Part shown: positions 43,446 through 52,224 of the stretch, one piece after another
Layout: each line of letters begins with the position of its first letter
Position numbering within the stretch: position 1 is the first letter of the stretch
Assembly: GCF_029868855.1 (NCBI RefSeq)
Contig: NZ_JARWOV010000194.1
Coordinates: forward strand, 1 to 64,000
Source: Nocardia carnea
GTDB taxonomy: Bacteria; Actinomycetota; Actinomycetes; Mycobacteriales; Mycobacteriaceae
Direction: 5' to 3'
DNA length: 64,000 nucleotides
Notes under the pieces: generated by a model
The model's database searches: none
The model's input: the letters and a program-made list of their open reading frames with translations, nothing else
What the model was told of the DNA's origin: nothing
Position numbers and translations under genes: made by a program

Positions 43446-44385
43446 ATGAAGGCGATCGGTGTATACGATTTCGGCGGTACCGAGGTCCTGCGCGTTCTGG
43501 AGTGACCCGACCCGCAGGCCGGCCCGGGAGAGGTACGCATCGGCACGTGGCGGCGGTGAATCCGACCGATGCGCTGCTGCGCACCGGCGAACACGCCGTA
43601 CGCATGCCCGGCCGCCGGTCTCCTTCGTACCGGGGATGGACGCGGCCGGAGTAATCGACCAGCTCGGTCCCGGATCGGGCCACAGGCTCGCGGTCGGGCA
43701 GCGGGTGGTCGCGCTGGTGCTGTTCACCGGCCCACATGGTGGAGCCTACGCCGAGCAGGTTGTGGTGCCCGCCGCCTCGGTGTTGCCCGCGCCCCGAGGA
43801 GCGGACTTCCCTGCCGCGTCCACATTGCTGATGAACGCCATGACCGCCCGCCTCGCCCTGGACGCACTGGCCGCACCGGCCGGTGAAACCATTGCCGTGA
43901 CCGGAGCCGCCGGCGCTGTAGGCGGGAATGCCGTCCAACTGGCCGAGGCCGATGAGCTGACCGTGATCGCGGATGCCGCCGATCACGATATCGCCCGGGT
44001 CCGGGGGTTCGGCGCCGACCATATCGTCGAGCGCGGCGCCGGTATCGCCGCCCGTATCCGGGCGCTCGTCCCCGACGGTGTCGCGGGCCTCGTGGACGGC
44101 TCGATGCAGACCACCGAGGTGATTCCGGCCGGCGCCGACGGCGGAACCCTCGCGGAATTGCGGGAGTGGGCCGGTCCGGCCGATCGCGGTATCCGCGTAT
44201 GCCCGGTGATGGTGACCGACGGCATCACCGATACCGAGGGACTGGATACGCTGCGCCGCCTGGCCGAGGATGGCACCCTGACGCTGCATGTCGCCGATGT
44301 GCTGCCTGCCGATGAAGCGGCCGAGGCCCACCGCCGCCTGGCGAGAGGTGGCTTGCGGGGCCGCTTGGTACTGGACTTCTCCTGA
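43446..44385 (+). pseudogene. Decayed NADPH:quinone oxidoreductase (MDR family)
   Basis: The N-terminus MKAIGVYDFGGTEVLRVLE is followed by an in-frame TGA at 43503-43505. The same frame then continues PDPQAGPGEVRI to about 43540; the homologous sequence shifts to a second frame (HVAAVNPTDALLRTGEHAVRM) near 43541-43545, and to a third near 43605-43612, from which PPVSFVPGMDAAGV runs to the end. Both shifts equal loss of one base. The downstream part keeps the nucleotide motif GAAGAVGGNAVQLA. Intact relatives are zinc-independent quinone reductases. An alternative GTG/ATG start in the last frame would lack the GroES-like domain. Confidence 0.75.
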
Positions 44386-44522
44386 CCACTCGCCCGGCAG
44401 GCACGCGATACCGGCAGCGCTCAGTCCGGGTATCCCCCGTAGCGTCCCTCCGCCACGGTCGGCCCGCGAGCCCCCGCCTCCACGGCTATGGCCTGCTGTT
44501 TATCTGAAGACCCGGTGTTAGT

Positions 44523-44538
44523 GTGAACATATGTTCGA
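44523..44538. promoter_or_regulatory. LexA (SOS) box overlapping the dinB start codon
   Basis: GTGAACATATGTTCGA matches the actinobacterial/Bacillus SOS consensus TCGAAC-N4-GTTCGA at 14 of 16 positions, with the 12-bp core GAACATATGTTC perfectly palindromic. The ATG of dinB (44531) is inside it, so a bound LexA would cover both transcription and translation start regions. Confidence 0.8.
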
Positions 44539-45799
44539 ATCCGATGACGGCTCGCGGAGTGGACACCCACGCCACTCACCCGGATCCGGCCCGCGACCTC
44601 GGATCACCGCCCGGCCGCAGGCGTCGATCCTGCATGCCGATCTGGATTCGTTCTACGCCTCGGTCGAACAGCGGGACCAGCCACATCTGCGGGGCGAACC
44701 CGTACTGGTCGGCGGTGGAGTCGTACTGGCCGCCAGTTACGAGGCCAAGGCGCGCGGGGTGCGGACCCCGATGAATATCGGCCGGGCGCTGCAGTTGTGC
44801 CCGGAGGCGATCGTGGTTCCGCCGCGGATGTCCGAATACGCGCAGGCCAGCAGGGATGTATTCGCGATCTTCCGCGATACCACTCCTGTCGTGGAGGGCA
44901 TCTCGATCGACGAGGCCTTCCTCGACGTCGCGGGACTGCGCCGGGTGGCCGGAGAACCGCTCGCCATCGCGGCGGACCTGCGAACCCGGGTGCGGCGCGA
45001 GGTCGGTCTACCCATTTCCGTGGGCATCGCGGGTACCAAATTCCTGGCCAAGGTCGCCAGTGCGGTATCGAAGCCGGATGGATTGCTGCTGGTCGAGCAC
45101 GGCGGCGAACTCGATTTCCTGCATCCACTTCCGGTAGAACGCCTGTGGGGCGTCGGTCCGGTGACAGCGGAGGCCCTGCGCGTACACGGAATCGAACGGA
45201 TCGGGCAGCTGGCCGAACTGGGTGAACAGGGTCTCCGGCCGATCGTCGGCCGGGCCGCGGCGCGGCATCTGCACGCCCTGGCCTGGGCGCGCGACCCACG
45301 CCGGGTGGAAACCGGGCGGCGGCGCCGATCGATCGGCGCCCAGCGCGCGCTCGGCCGAGGGTCGCGCACCCCGGCCGAGATCGAGGCGTATCTGCACGGT
45401 CTCACCGATCGCCTCGGCCGGCGACTCCGGAAGGCGGATCGCGTCTGCCGGACGGTGGTGCTGCGTCTGCGTTTCGACGATTTCACCCGCGCGACCCGCT
45501 CGCACACCCTGCCCGATTCCACCGATCACACCGAGACGCTCCTGCGCACGGCACGCAGGCTACTGACCGCCGCCATGCCGATGATCGACGAACGCGGACT
45601 CACCCTGATCGGATTGGCACTGACCAATCTGGACGATGCGGACCCCCGTCAGCTCACCCTGCCGTTCGATCACGTCCCCGGCCCGGAATTGGATACGGCG
45701 CTCGACGAGGTGCGCACCCGATTCGGGTCGAGCGCAGTCACCCGCGCCGCCCTTCTCGGCCGGGGAGAAGGACTTTCGGTACCGCTGCTGCCCGACTGA
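44531..45799 (+). CDS. dinB: DNA polymerase IV (Y-family translesion polymerase)
   Basis: 422 residues. Catalytic acidic residues are in LHADLDSFYASVEQ (D37) and SIDEAF (D127, E128). The little-finger and thumb regions follow (GVGPVTAEALRVHGI), and QLTLPF near the C-terminus is a sliding-clamp-binding motif. It performs error-prone bypass of DNA lesions. The overlap with a LexA box indicates induction by DNA damage; a TTAGTGT stretch ending about 6 bases before ATG suggests a leaderless transcript. Confidence 0.92.
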   Translation: MFESDDGSRSGHPRHSPGSGPRPRITARPQASILHADLDSFYASVEQRDQPHLRGEPVLVGGGVVLAASYEAKARGVRTPMNIGRALQLCPEAIVVPPRMSEYAQASRDVFAIFRDTTPVVEGISIDEAFLDVAGLRRVAGEPLAIAADLRTRVRREVGLPISVGIAGTKFLAKVASAVSKPDGLLLVEHGGELDFLHPLPVERLWGVGPVTAEALRVHGIERIGQLAELGEQGLRPIVGRAAARHLHALAWARDPRRVETGRRRRSIGAQRALGRGSRTPAEIEAYLHGLTDRLGRRLRKADRVCRTVVLRLRFDDFTRATRSHTLPDSTDHTETLLRTARRLLTAAMPMIDERGLTLIGLALTNLDDADPRQLTLPFDHVPGPELDTALDEVRTRFGSSAVTRAALLGRGEGLSVPLLPD

Positions 45800-45920
45800 T
45801 GCGGCCTCCTCAACCACTCTCGCACTTCTCGGAGCACCTCGAACTGAACGATTGACCAATCATATCTGGACGAACGTTCAACAGTGTGGTTCGCTGCCAT
45901 TCGACACGAAAGGAACCGCG

Positions 45921-48017
45921 ATGGCAGCGACTCCCGAATCCCGCACCGCCACCAGCCGGTCCGGCGACCGGCCCGCGGCGCTTCCGCGCCGGACCGTGCT
46001 GGCCGGCGCTGCGGCAGGGACCGTCGCCCTCGGCTCGGCCGGCACGTTCGGCCCCGCCACGCTCGCGGCAGCGGCACCGGAGTCCGGCGGATACCTGGTC
46101 GGAATGGGGATTTCCGATATCACCGGACCCGCCGCCGAATGCGGGATGATGGGGTACTCGCAGCAGGACCAGACCACCGCCGGAATCCATTTGCGACCGC
46201 GTGCCCGCGCGTTCGTCATCGCCGCCGGTACCGAACGGGTGGTGTTCGCGGTCGCGGAGAACGCGATGATCTTCCAATCGGTGCACCGAGGTGTGCTCGC
46301 CGAACTGGCGCGGCGGTTCGGCGATCTCTACACCGAGCGCAATGTGCTGCTCACCTCGACGCATTCACATGCCGTCTGCGGCGGCGCAAGCCACGACTAC
46401 GCCTACAACCTGTCGATTCTGGGATTCCAGCAGCAGGTTTATGATGCCGAGGTCGGCGGCCTGGTCGAGGCCATCGCCGCGGCACATGCCGACCTGGCGC
46501 CCGGCACGCTGGCCCTGGGCCGCTCCGAACTGCACGACGCGAGCGTGAACCGTTCCCGGATCGCCTTCGATCGCAACCCCGCCGCCGACAAGGCCTACTT
46601 CCCCGCAGCGATCGATCCGGCCGTCACCGCCCTGTCGATCGGCCGGGCGGGCCGGCCGGCGGGTGCGATCACCTGGTTCGCCACCCACAACACGTCGATG
46701 ACCAACAAGAACCGGCTGATCAGTTCGGACAACAAGGGTTACGCGGCGTTCACCTGCGAACACACCGAGCACGGCGTCCGCTACCTCGACGCGGGCCCAC
46801 CCGATTTCGTCGCCGCCTTCGCGCAGACCAATGCCGGTGACATGTCGCCGAACCTGAACCTGCGACCGGGTTCCGGGCCCACCGACGACGAATTCGACAA
46901 CACGCGCATCATCGGCGAACGGCAATACCATGCCTCCCGCGCGGCACTGGCCGTGGCCCGCCCGCTGACGGGTCCGGTCGGATCGGTGTTCTGTTATATC
47001 GATCTCGCCGATATCACCGTGGACGGCCGGTACACCCCGGACGGCACGACCCGCCGCACGGCGCCCGCCGCCGCCGGCGTCTCGCTGCTGGCGGGCAGTG
47101 TCGAAGACGGCCCCGGGCTGCCCGGCGGGCCGATCCCCGAGGGGGTCCGCAATCCGTTCGCCGCCGCACTGGGCGATCCGCACCGCTCCGCGCCCGGCTG
47201 GCTCGCCGATGCTCAGGCCCCCAAGGCGATTGCAGTGCCGTTCAGTCTGCTGCCGCCGGCGCCGTGGGTGCCGAATATCGTGCCGATCCAGCTCGTGCGG
47301 ATCGGGGATCTGTATCTGGCCGCGGCCGGGGGCGAATTCACCATCGTCGCGGGCCTGCGGGTGCGCCGGGCTGTGGCGGCGGCACTCGGGGTGGATATCG
47401 GGCAGGTCCTGCTCCAGGGCTACGCCAACGCGTACCACGAATACGTCACGACCCCCGAGGAATACGACGCCCAGCAGTACGAAGGCGCGTCGACACTGTT
47501 CGGTCGCTATACCCTGCCCGCCTACCAGCAGGAGTTCACCCGTCTGGCCGCGGCACTCGCCGCCGGAACGACCGTCGCGCGCGGTCCGGCCCCGCGCGAT
47601 ATCTCGCATCTGCAACCGAATTTCGTTCCCGCACCCGGCCCGGACACCGCACCGCCCGGTTCCGATTTCGGAGCGACCCTCACCCAACCGGCACCCTCGT
47701 ACCCGCCGGGCACGCGGGCGACCGTGGAGTTCGTCTCCGCCCACCCCAAGCACAATCCACGCCGCAACGACACTTTCCTCGAAGTCCAGCGGCTCATCGG
47801 CGACCGCTGGACCCGGATCGCCAACGAGGGCGAATGGAATGTGCGCTTCCACTGGAGCAAACGGGCACCCGCGACCTCCGTCGCGACCTTCACCTGGGAT
47901 ATCCCCGCCGGCACCCCGGCCGGGCGGCACCGTTTCGTCCACCGGGCCGACCGTCTCGCCCCCGACGGGACACTGCATCCGATCACCGGCATCAGCAACG
48001 AATTCGAGATCGGCTGA
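45921..48017 (+). CDS. Neutral ceramidase, Tat-exported
   Basis: 698 residues from ATG 45921 after AAAGGA. A twin-arginine signal (LPRRTVLAGAAAGTVALG, residues 21-38) is followed by the ceramidase domain: GMGISDITGPAAECGMMGY, zinc-site THSH (147-150) and ATHNTSMTNKN with the likely nucleophile Ser259, then ISSDNKGYA. The C-terminal immunoglobulin-like domain starts near residue 560. It hydrolyses the N-acyl bond of ceramide outside the cell, giving sphingosine and fatty acid; actinomycetes normally make no ceramide, so host or environmental sphingolipid is the likely substrate. Confidence 0.92.
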   Translation: MAATPESRTATSRSGDRPAALPRRTVLAGAAAGTVALGSAGTFGPATLAAAAPESGGYLVGMGISDITGPAAECGMMGYSQQDQTTAGIHLRPRARAFVIAAGTERVVFAVAENAMIFQSVHRGVLAELARRFGDLYTERNVLLTSTHSHAVCGGASHDYAYNLSILGFQQQVYDAEVGGLVEAIAAAHADLAPGTLALGRSELHDASVNRSRIAFDRNPAADKAYFPAAIDPAVTALSIGRAGRPAGAITWFATHNTSMTNKNRLISSDNKGYAAFTCEHTEHGVRYLDAGPPDFVAAFAQTNAGDMSPNLNLRPGSGPTDDEFDNTRIIGERQYHASRAALAVARPLTGPVGSVFCYIDLADITVDGRYTPDGTTRRTAPAAAGVSLLAGSVEDGPGLPGGPIPEGVRNPFAAALGDPHRSAPGWLADAQAPKAIAVPFSLLPPAPWVPNIVPIQLVRIGDLYLAAAGGEFTIVAGLRVRRAVAAALGVDIGQVLLQGYANAYHEYVTTPEEYDAQQYEGASTLFGRYTLPAYQQEFTRLAAALAAGTTVARGPAPRDISHLQPNFVPAPGPDTAPPGSDFGATLTQPAPSYPPGTRATVEFVSAHPKHNPRRNDTFLEVQRLIGDRWTRIANEGEWNVRFHWSKRAPATSVATFTWDIPAGTPAGRHRFVHRADRLAPDGTLHPITGISNEFEIG

Positions 48018-48072
48018 CCGCCGGGCGCCGGTCGGTCACTCGTGAAATTCGGCAGGCCGGCGCACGGAACCG

Positions 48073-48867
48073 TCAGGGCAGAATCGAATCGATGTAGCCC
48101 CCGTCCACACGGACCGCACCACCCGTGGTCGCCGCGGCGAACTGCGAGCTCAGGTAGACCACCATATTCCCGATCTCCGCCGGCTCGATCAGCCGCTGGA
48201 GCAACGAATACGGGCGGTGTTCCAGCATGAACCGATGCTGGGCCTCGTCCCACGGCAGGTCCTCGCCCACCATATCGCCGACGAATTCCTCGACGCCCGG
48301 GGTGTGGGTGGGTCCGGCCATGACGGAATTGACGGTGACACCGGTCCCCGCGGCGGCTTTCGCGTATCCGCGGGTGACGGCGAGCAACGCGGTCTTCGTT
48401 GTCCCGTAGTGCACCATTTCCAGTGGGGTGACGACCGCCGAATCACTTGCGATATTCATGACCCGCCCGAATCCGCGTTCCATCATTCCCGGGAGATACA
48501 TCCGGATGAGCCGCACCGCCGAGAGGACATTGACCTCGAAATACCGCCGCCACTCGTCGTCGTCGATTTCGAATACCGGTTTCGCTTCGAAGATGCCCAG
48601 ATTGTTGACCAGGATATCGAGCTCGCCCACGTCGGACCGGAGTTCTTCGGCGCCCGCCGCGGACGCCAGATCGGCGGCGACGGCGTGCACCGTTGCCCCC
48701 GGAACCTCGGCCAGCAGCGAATCGCGAGCCTGTTCCGTACGCTGCCGACTACGTCCGTTCACGATCACCGAGGCTCCGGCCCGGGCCAGCGCGGTGGCGA
48801 TGGCCGAGCCGATGCCCTGGCTGGAACCGGTGACGAGTGCGCGACGTCCGGAGAGATCGATATGCAT
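48073..48867 (-). CDS. Short-chain dehydrogenase/reductase
   Basis: 264 residues from ATG 48867 (ATG 48876 is possible). It has the classical SDR cofactor motif TGSSQGIG (14-21), NNLG, active-site Ser in NIASDSAVV and YGTTK as the YxxxK pair. The C-terminus TTGGAVRVDGGYIDSILP is typical of beta-oxoacyl-reductase-like SDRs. Substrate is unknown. It converges with the ceramidase gene, without a clear terminator in the 55-bp gap. Confidence 0.85.
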   Translation of the reverse strand: MHIDLSGRRALVTGSSQGIGSAIATALARAGASVIVNGRSRQRTEQARDSLLAEVPGATVHAVAADLASAAGAEELRSDVGELDILVNNLGIFEAKPVFEIDDDEWRRYFEVNVLSAVRLIRMYLPGMMERGFGRVMNIASDSAVVTPLEMVHYGTTKTALLAVTRGYAKAAAGTGVTVNSVMAGPTHTPGVEEFVGDMVGEDLPWDEAQHRFMLEHRPYSLLQRLIEPAEIGNMVVYLSSQFAAATTGGAVRVDGGYIDSILP

Positions 48868-48965
48868 ACGACCCATCGTGCCGCACCGCGGATACCCCAC
48901 CGGGCGTGCCACGCGGGCGTACCCGGTGCGTCTACCCGCGGTCCGTTCTCCCGTGGGCAGACGGG

Positions 48966-49424
48966 TCAGCGATTGTTCACCATGTCACCGACCCGCGCGG
49001 GCAACTGCTGTTCGCACACCGCCTCCACGAATTCACCGGTCTGCGACTCCGAGACACCGTGGGCAATATCCGCCTCGGTGATGATCCCGACCAGCCGGCC
49101 GTGTTCGGTGACGGGCAGGCGGCGTATCTGGTATTTCTGCATCAACGCCAATATTTCCCCGAATTCCGTATCCGCTTCGACGCTGCGCAGTTCGTCGCCC
49201 TGCGCGAACTCCCCGGCGGTCGCCGTCGCGGGATTGCGCCCCAATGCCAGGCAGTTCACCACGATATCCCGGTCGGTGACGATTCCGACCGGATGTCCTT
49301 CCCCGTCGCAGATCGGCAGCGCTCCGATATCGCGCTGTCGCATCTGCTGTGCGGCGATGTCCATGGTGTCGCGCACACCGATGGTCACCACATCGGGGTG
49401 CATGAGCTCGCGTGCTGTGGTCAT
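48966..49424 (-). CDS. CBS-domain pair protein
   Basis: 152 residues. Two CBS domains: ARELMHPDVVTIGVRDTMDI through GIVTDRDIVV (1-55), and ELRSVEADTEFGEILALM through GIITEADIAH (about 78-130). The DRDI motif fits nucleotide binding. Such stand-alone proteins (like the Hrp1 type of mycobacteria) are thought to sense adenosyl ligands under stress or hypoxia. The 24-bp palindrome lies about 145 bp upstream. Confidence 0.9.
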   Translation of the reverse strand: MTTARELMHPDVVTIGVRDTMDIAAQQMRQRDIGALPICDGEGHPVGIVTDRDIVVNCLALGRNPATATAGEFAQGDELRSVEADTEFGEILALMQKYQIRRLPVTEHGRLVGIITEADIAHGVSESQTGEFVEAVCEQQLPARVGDMVNNR

Positions 49425-49724
49425 CGTGCTCTCCTTCCGCCGGGATACAACCTGCCGGGGGTTCCTCCTCGCCGTGCTCCGAATGCTTCCAACCCATGGT
49501 CCGCGCCGGTGTGATCGCTGTCCAGACTCGTCCGGGATCCGGCCGGACCGGGTGTGGTGGCCAGAACGCGAGGTGCCGATATCGGCACCTCGGAATCCGG
49601 TTGCCTAGCCGAGCGGATCCATGACACGATGCAAACGCAACATTTGTCGCAGTAGTGGCCGGACGCCCCGGCCGTTGTTCCACCGTCCACCACGGGCACC
49701 ACCCCGGACCGACCGGAAAGAGCT
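49425..49724. other. Divergent promoter region between CBS and glycosyltransferase genes
   Basis: 300 bp with no credible gene. It contains a perfect 24-bp palindrome (49569-49592), a lower-GC patch ATGCAAACGCAACATTTGTC (from 49627) that could be the glycosyltransferase promoter, and the GAAAGAGC ribosome-binding region before 49725. Frames read through the region are compositional shadows. Confidence 0.55.
49569..49592. repeat. Perfect 24-bp palindrome
   Basis: CGAGGTGCCGAT followed directly by its reverse complement ATCGGCACCTCG, with no spacer or mismatch. It lies roughly midway between the divergent CBS-protein gene and the glycosyltransferase gene. It could be an operator shared by the two, or a cruciform-forming element. 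No other copy was noticed in the window. Confidence 0.8.
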
Positions 49725-50903
49725 ATGCCCACGACTCGCCACCCCGCCCATATCGCGATGATCGGCATCCCGATCGTCAGCCACGTCCTACCGAGCCTCG
49801 AGGTGATCCGCGAACTGGTCCGCCGAGGCCATCGCGTGACCTACGCCAACGACCCCGTCGTCGCCGATCGGATCACCGCCACCGGCGCGGAGTTCGTCCC
49901 GTGCACCTCCGCGTTACCGGTCGCCGACAACAACTGGCCCGACGATCCGATAGCCGCGGCGAGCCTGTTCCTCGACGACGCCATCGCGGCGCTGCCCCAA
50001 TTGCAGGCCATATACGACCGCGACCCGGCCGGCCTCTACCTCTACGACATCGGCGCCTACGCCGCGCGAGCGCTCGCCGAGAAGCAGGGGCGCCCGCTCA
50101 TGCTCCTGTCCCCGACCTTCGTGGCCTGGGACGGATACGACGAAGACGTCGCCGCCCACCTGCGGCAGCTGCCCGGTGCGGGCGCGTACCAGGCGCGCTT
50201 CGCCCGATGGCTCGCCGAATGCGGAGCGACTACCACGGACGTCGACACCTTCTCCGGCCGTCCCGCCAGGACGGTGGCCCTCATTCCGCGCGCGATGCAA
50301 CCGAACGCCGACCGCGTCGACGGCACTACGGTGACATTCACCGGTCCCTGCTTTCCGCCGGACGATTCCGGTAGCTGGACTCGTCCCGCCGCGGCCGAGA
50401 ACGTGCTGCTGATCTCCTTGGGTTCGGCATACACCCGCCGGCCGGAGTTCTATCGGCAATGCCTGGCGGCGTTCGGTGGTCTGCCCGGCCGGCATGTCGT
50501 GTTACAGATCGGGAAGCACACCGACCCGCAGGAACTCGGCACCATCCCCGCGAATGTCGAGGTGCACTCCTGGGTTCCGCAGCGGGCAATCCTGGAGCAG
50601 GCCGACGCCTTCGTCACGCACGCCGGTATGGGCAGCTGTGCGGAAGGGCTGGCGGCCGGGGTGCCCATGATCGCCGTGCCGCAGGGCGCCGAACAGGCGG
50701 TCAACGCCGACCGCCTGGTGGAATTGGGAGTGGCTCGGCGCATCGATACCGCGGAAGCGACCGCCCGGACACTGCGCACAGCGCTGAGCGATCTCGTCGC
50801 CGACCCCGAGGTGAGTCGCCGGTCGGCTCGATTGCGGGCGCAGGCCCGCGCCGAGGGCGGCACCGGCCGGGCCGCCGACCTGATCGAGAACATGCTCGGG
50901 TGA
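49725..50903 (+). CDS. Macrolide-type (GT1/MGT) glycosyltransferase
   Basis: 392 residues. GT-B fold with N-terminal HIAMIGIPIVSHVLPSLEVI and the C-terminal nucleotide-sugar motif VTHAGMGSCAEGLAAGVPMI (about 302-321), then PQGAEQAVNADRL. The H-A-G-x-x-S and Q/E pattern is that of the UGT-like MGT family, which glycosylates macrolides and other small hydrophobic compounds, often as resistance or detoxification. No antibiotic biosynthesis genes are adjacent, so xenobiotic inactivation is a reasonable guess. Confidence 0.88.
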   Translation: MPTTRHPAHIAMIGIPIVSHVLPSLEVIRELVRRGHRVTYANDPVVADRITATGAEFVPCTSALPVADNNWPDDPIAAASLFLDDAIAALPQLQAIYDRDPAGLYLYDIGAYAARALAEKQGRPLMLLSPTFVAWDGYDEDVAAHLRQLPGAGAYQARFARWLAECGATTTDVDTFSGRPARTVALIPRAMQPNADRVDGTTVTFTGPCFPPDDSGSWTRPAAAENVLLISLGSAYTRRPEFYRQCLAAFGGLPGRHVVLQIGKHTDPQELGTIPANVEVHSWVPQRAILEQADAFVTHAGMGSCAEGLAAGVPMIAVPQGAEQAVNADRLVELGVARRIDTAEATARTLRTALSDLVADPEVSRRSARLRAQARAEGGTGRAADLIENMLG

Positions 50904-50917
50904 TCCGCCGCGGCGGA
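50904..50917. terminator. Hairpin between convergent glycosyltransferase and dienelactone hydrolase genes
   Basis: TCCGCC-GC-GGCGGA is a perfect palindrome one base after the glycosyltransferase stop, in the 33-bp gap between convergent genes. There is no T-tract on either side, so termination is inferred from stem and position only. Confidence 0.4.
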
Positions 50918-50936
50918 CCGGCCGCCCGCCGCTCCC

Positions 50937-51707
50937 TCAGACCGGCACGGCGGGCAGAGTGCGATCGAACAAGGCCAGCAGTTCGCGGTAGTGCCGTTCG
51001 GCGGCCGCGGGATCGTAGGCGGAGGTATCGGCCTGGGTGAAGCCGTGCTTGGCTCCCTCGTACACCTCGGTGCGGTACGGGACCCCGGCGGCGGCCAATG
51101 CCTCGTCGAATCGGGCGATATGTTCCGGAGTCATATGGTCGTCCGCACCTGCATGCGCGAAATACAGCTCCGCGGCCATATTTCCGACCGTCAGATGCGG
51201 GCTGTCCGGGGTGTCGGTGACGAGCGGTCCACCGTGGAATCCGGCCACCGCCGCGACCCGGTCGGGGAACATGGCGGCAACCAGTACCGCGAGCCGCGCA
51301 CCCATGCAGTAACCGGTGACGCCCACCTTCCCCGCGGTGACCTGCGGCGCTGCCGCCAGCCAATCGAGATAGGCGGCGGCATCGGATCGCAGGCGGTCCG
51401 GCGTGAGCTCGCGGATCATCGGGAAGACCCGCTGGAAGATCTCCGGCCGCTCGACCGGATCGATGAAGTCCGGCAGTTCGATCACCGGCGCACGGCCGTG
51501 CCGGTAATAGGCGTTCGGAACCAGGACCGTGTAGCCGCCGGCGGCGATACGATCGGCCAGCGACCGCAAACCGGGGCGCAAGCCGAAACCGTCCTGGATC
51601 ACCAGCACTCCCGGATGGGGAGCATCGTCGTCGGGGTAGGCGACATACGCGTCGGCGACACCATCGGGTGTGCGCACGTCGACCTGCATTCCATGTATTG
51701 CAACCAT
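50937..51707 (-). CDS. Dienelactone hydrolase family protein
   Basis: 256 residues from ATG 51707 after AGAAGG. The nucleophile elbow is GYCMGAR (Cys134), with candidate Asp190 (HAGADDH) and His221 (AKHGF), the Cys-Asp-His triad of dienelactone hydrolases. QDGFGLRPGLRSLADRIA near residue 38 is the usual oxyanion region. It hydrolyses lactones or esters in the cytoplasm; no chlorocatechol pathway genes are nearby. Confidence 0.88.
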   Translation of the reverse strand: MVAIHGMQVDVRTPDGVADAYVAYPDDDAPHPGVLVIQDGFGLRPGLRSLADRIAAGGYTVLVPNAYYRHGRAPVIELPDFIDPVERPEIFQRVFPMIRELTPDRLRSDAAAYLDWLAAAPQVTAGKVGVTGYCMGARLAVLVAAMFPDRVAAVAGFHGGPLVTDTPDSPHLTVGNMAAELYFAHAGADDHMTPEHIARFDEALAAAGVPYRTEVYEGAKHGFTQADTSAYDPAAAERHYRELLALFDRTLPAVPV

Positions 51708-52224
51708 CGGTGAATCCTTCTGTCGTCATTGATGTTCTGCGATCAACACGACGAAGGCGGGGCCCGGGAAGTACAGCGGAATCCTCGGCAGCACAGCGGG
51801 CCCGTACCGGCCCGCCCGGCGCTCAGCAGAGCACCGGGTAACCCATCCGTGTGTGGCGCAACGCCGTCCCGGTATTCATCACCACAGACTCTAGCCGTCC
51901 GCGGCGGCGACCCCGGTCGCCACCCCTCGGCCCGGCTCGGCCCGAACGGACTACCTCCCCGACCGCGCCGGCTGTCGCTGTGACTCGACCCGCGATATTC
52001 CCGCGGCGACGTGGGCTGTCGACCGGAACGCAGGGCACGCAACACTTGACCCTCCGCAAGGACGAGAGGTGAACAGTGCGGTATTCCCTTGGGCGAGAAT
52101 AGCTTCCGAGAGGCATCGGGGAAGCTCGTCGTGTGTGGCGCACCCCGGCGGCAACGAAGACGGGCTCGCCCGTTCCTCGCCGGACCGCGCGCCCGCCGAT
52201 AGGAACGCAACGGAAAGGCGTGCA
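51708..52224. other. Long divergent intergenic region before the DUF4272 gene
   Basis: 517 bp with no convincing gene on either strand. Near the dienelactone hydrolase start there is an inverted repeat TTGAT-N8-ATCAA (51729-51746), flanked by TCGTC on one side and GACGA on the other, which may be an operator for that gene. The rest holds only frames with Arg/Pro-rich, shadow-like translations. A GGAAAG site precedes the DUF4272 start. Confidence 0.5.

Noticed and set aside
45870..45882. CGAACGTTCA before the ceramidase gene as a second LexA box
   Set aside because: GAAC and GTTC are adjacent, without the four-base spacer needed for LexA.
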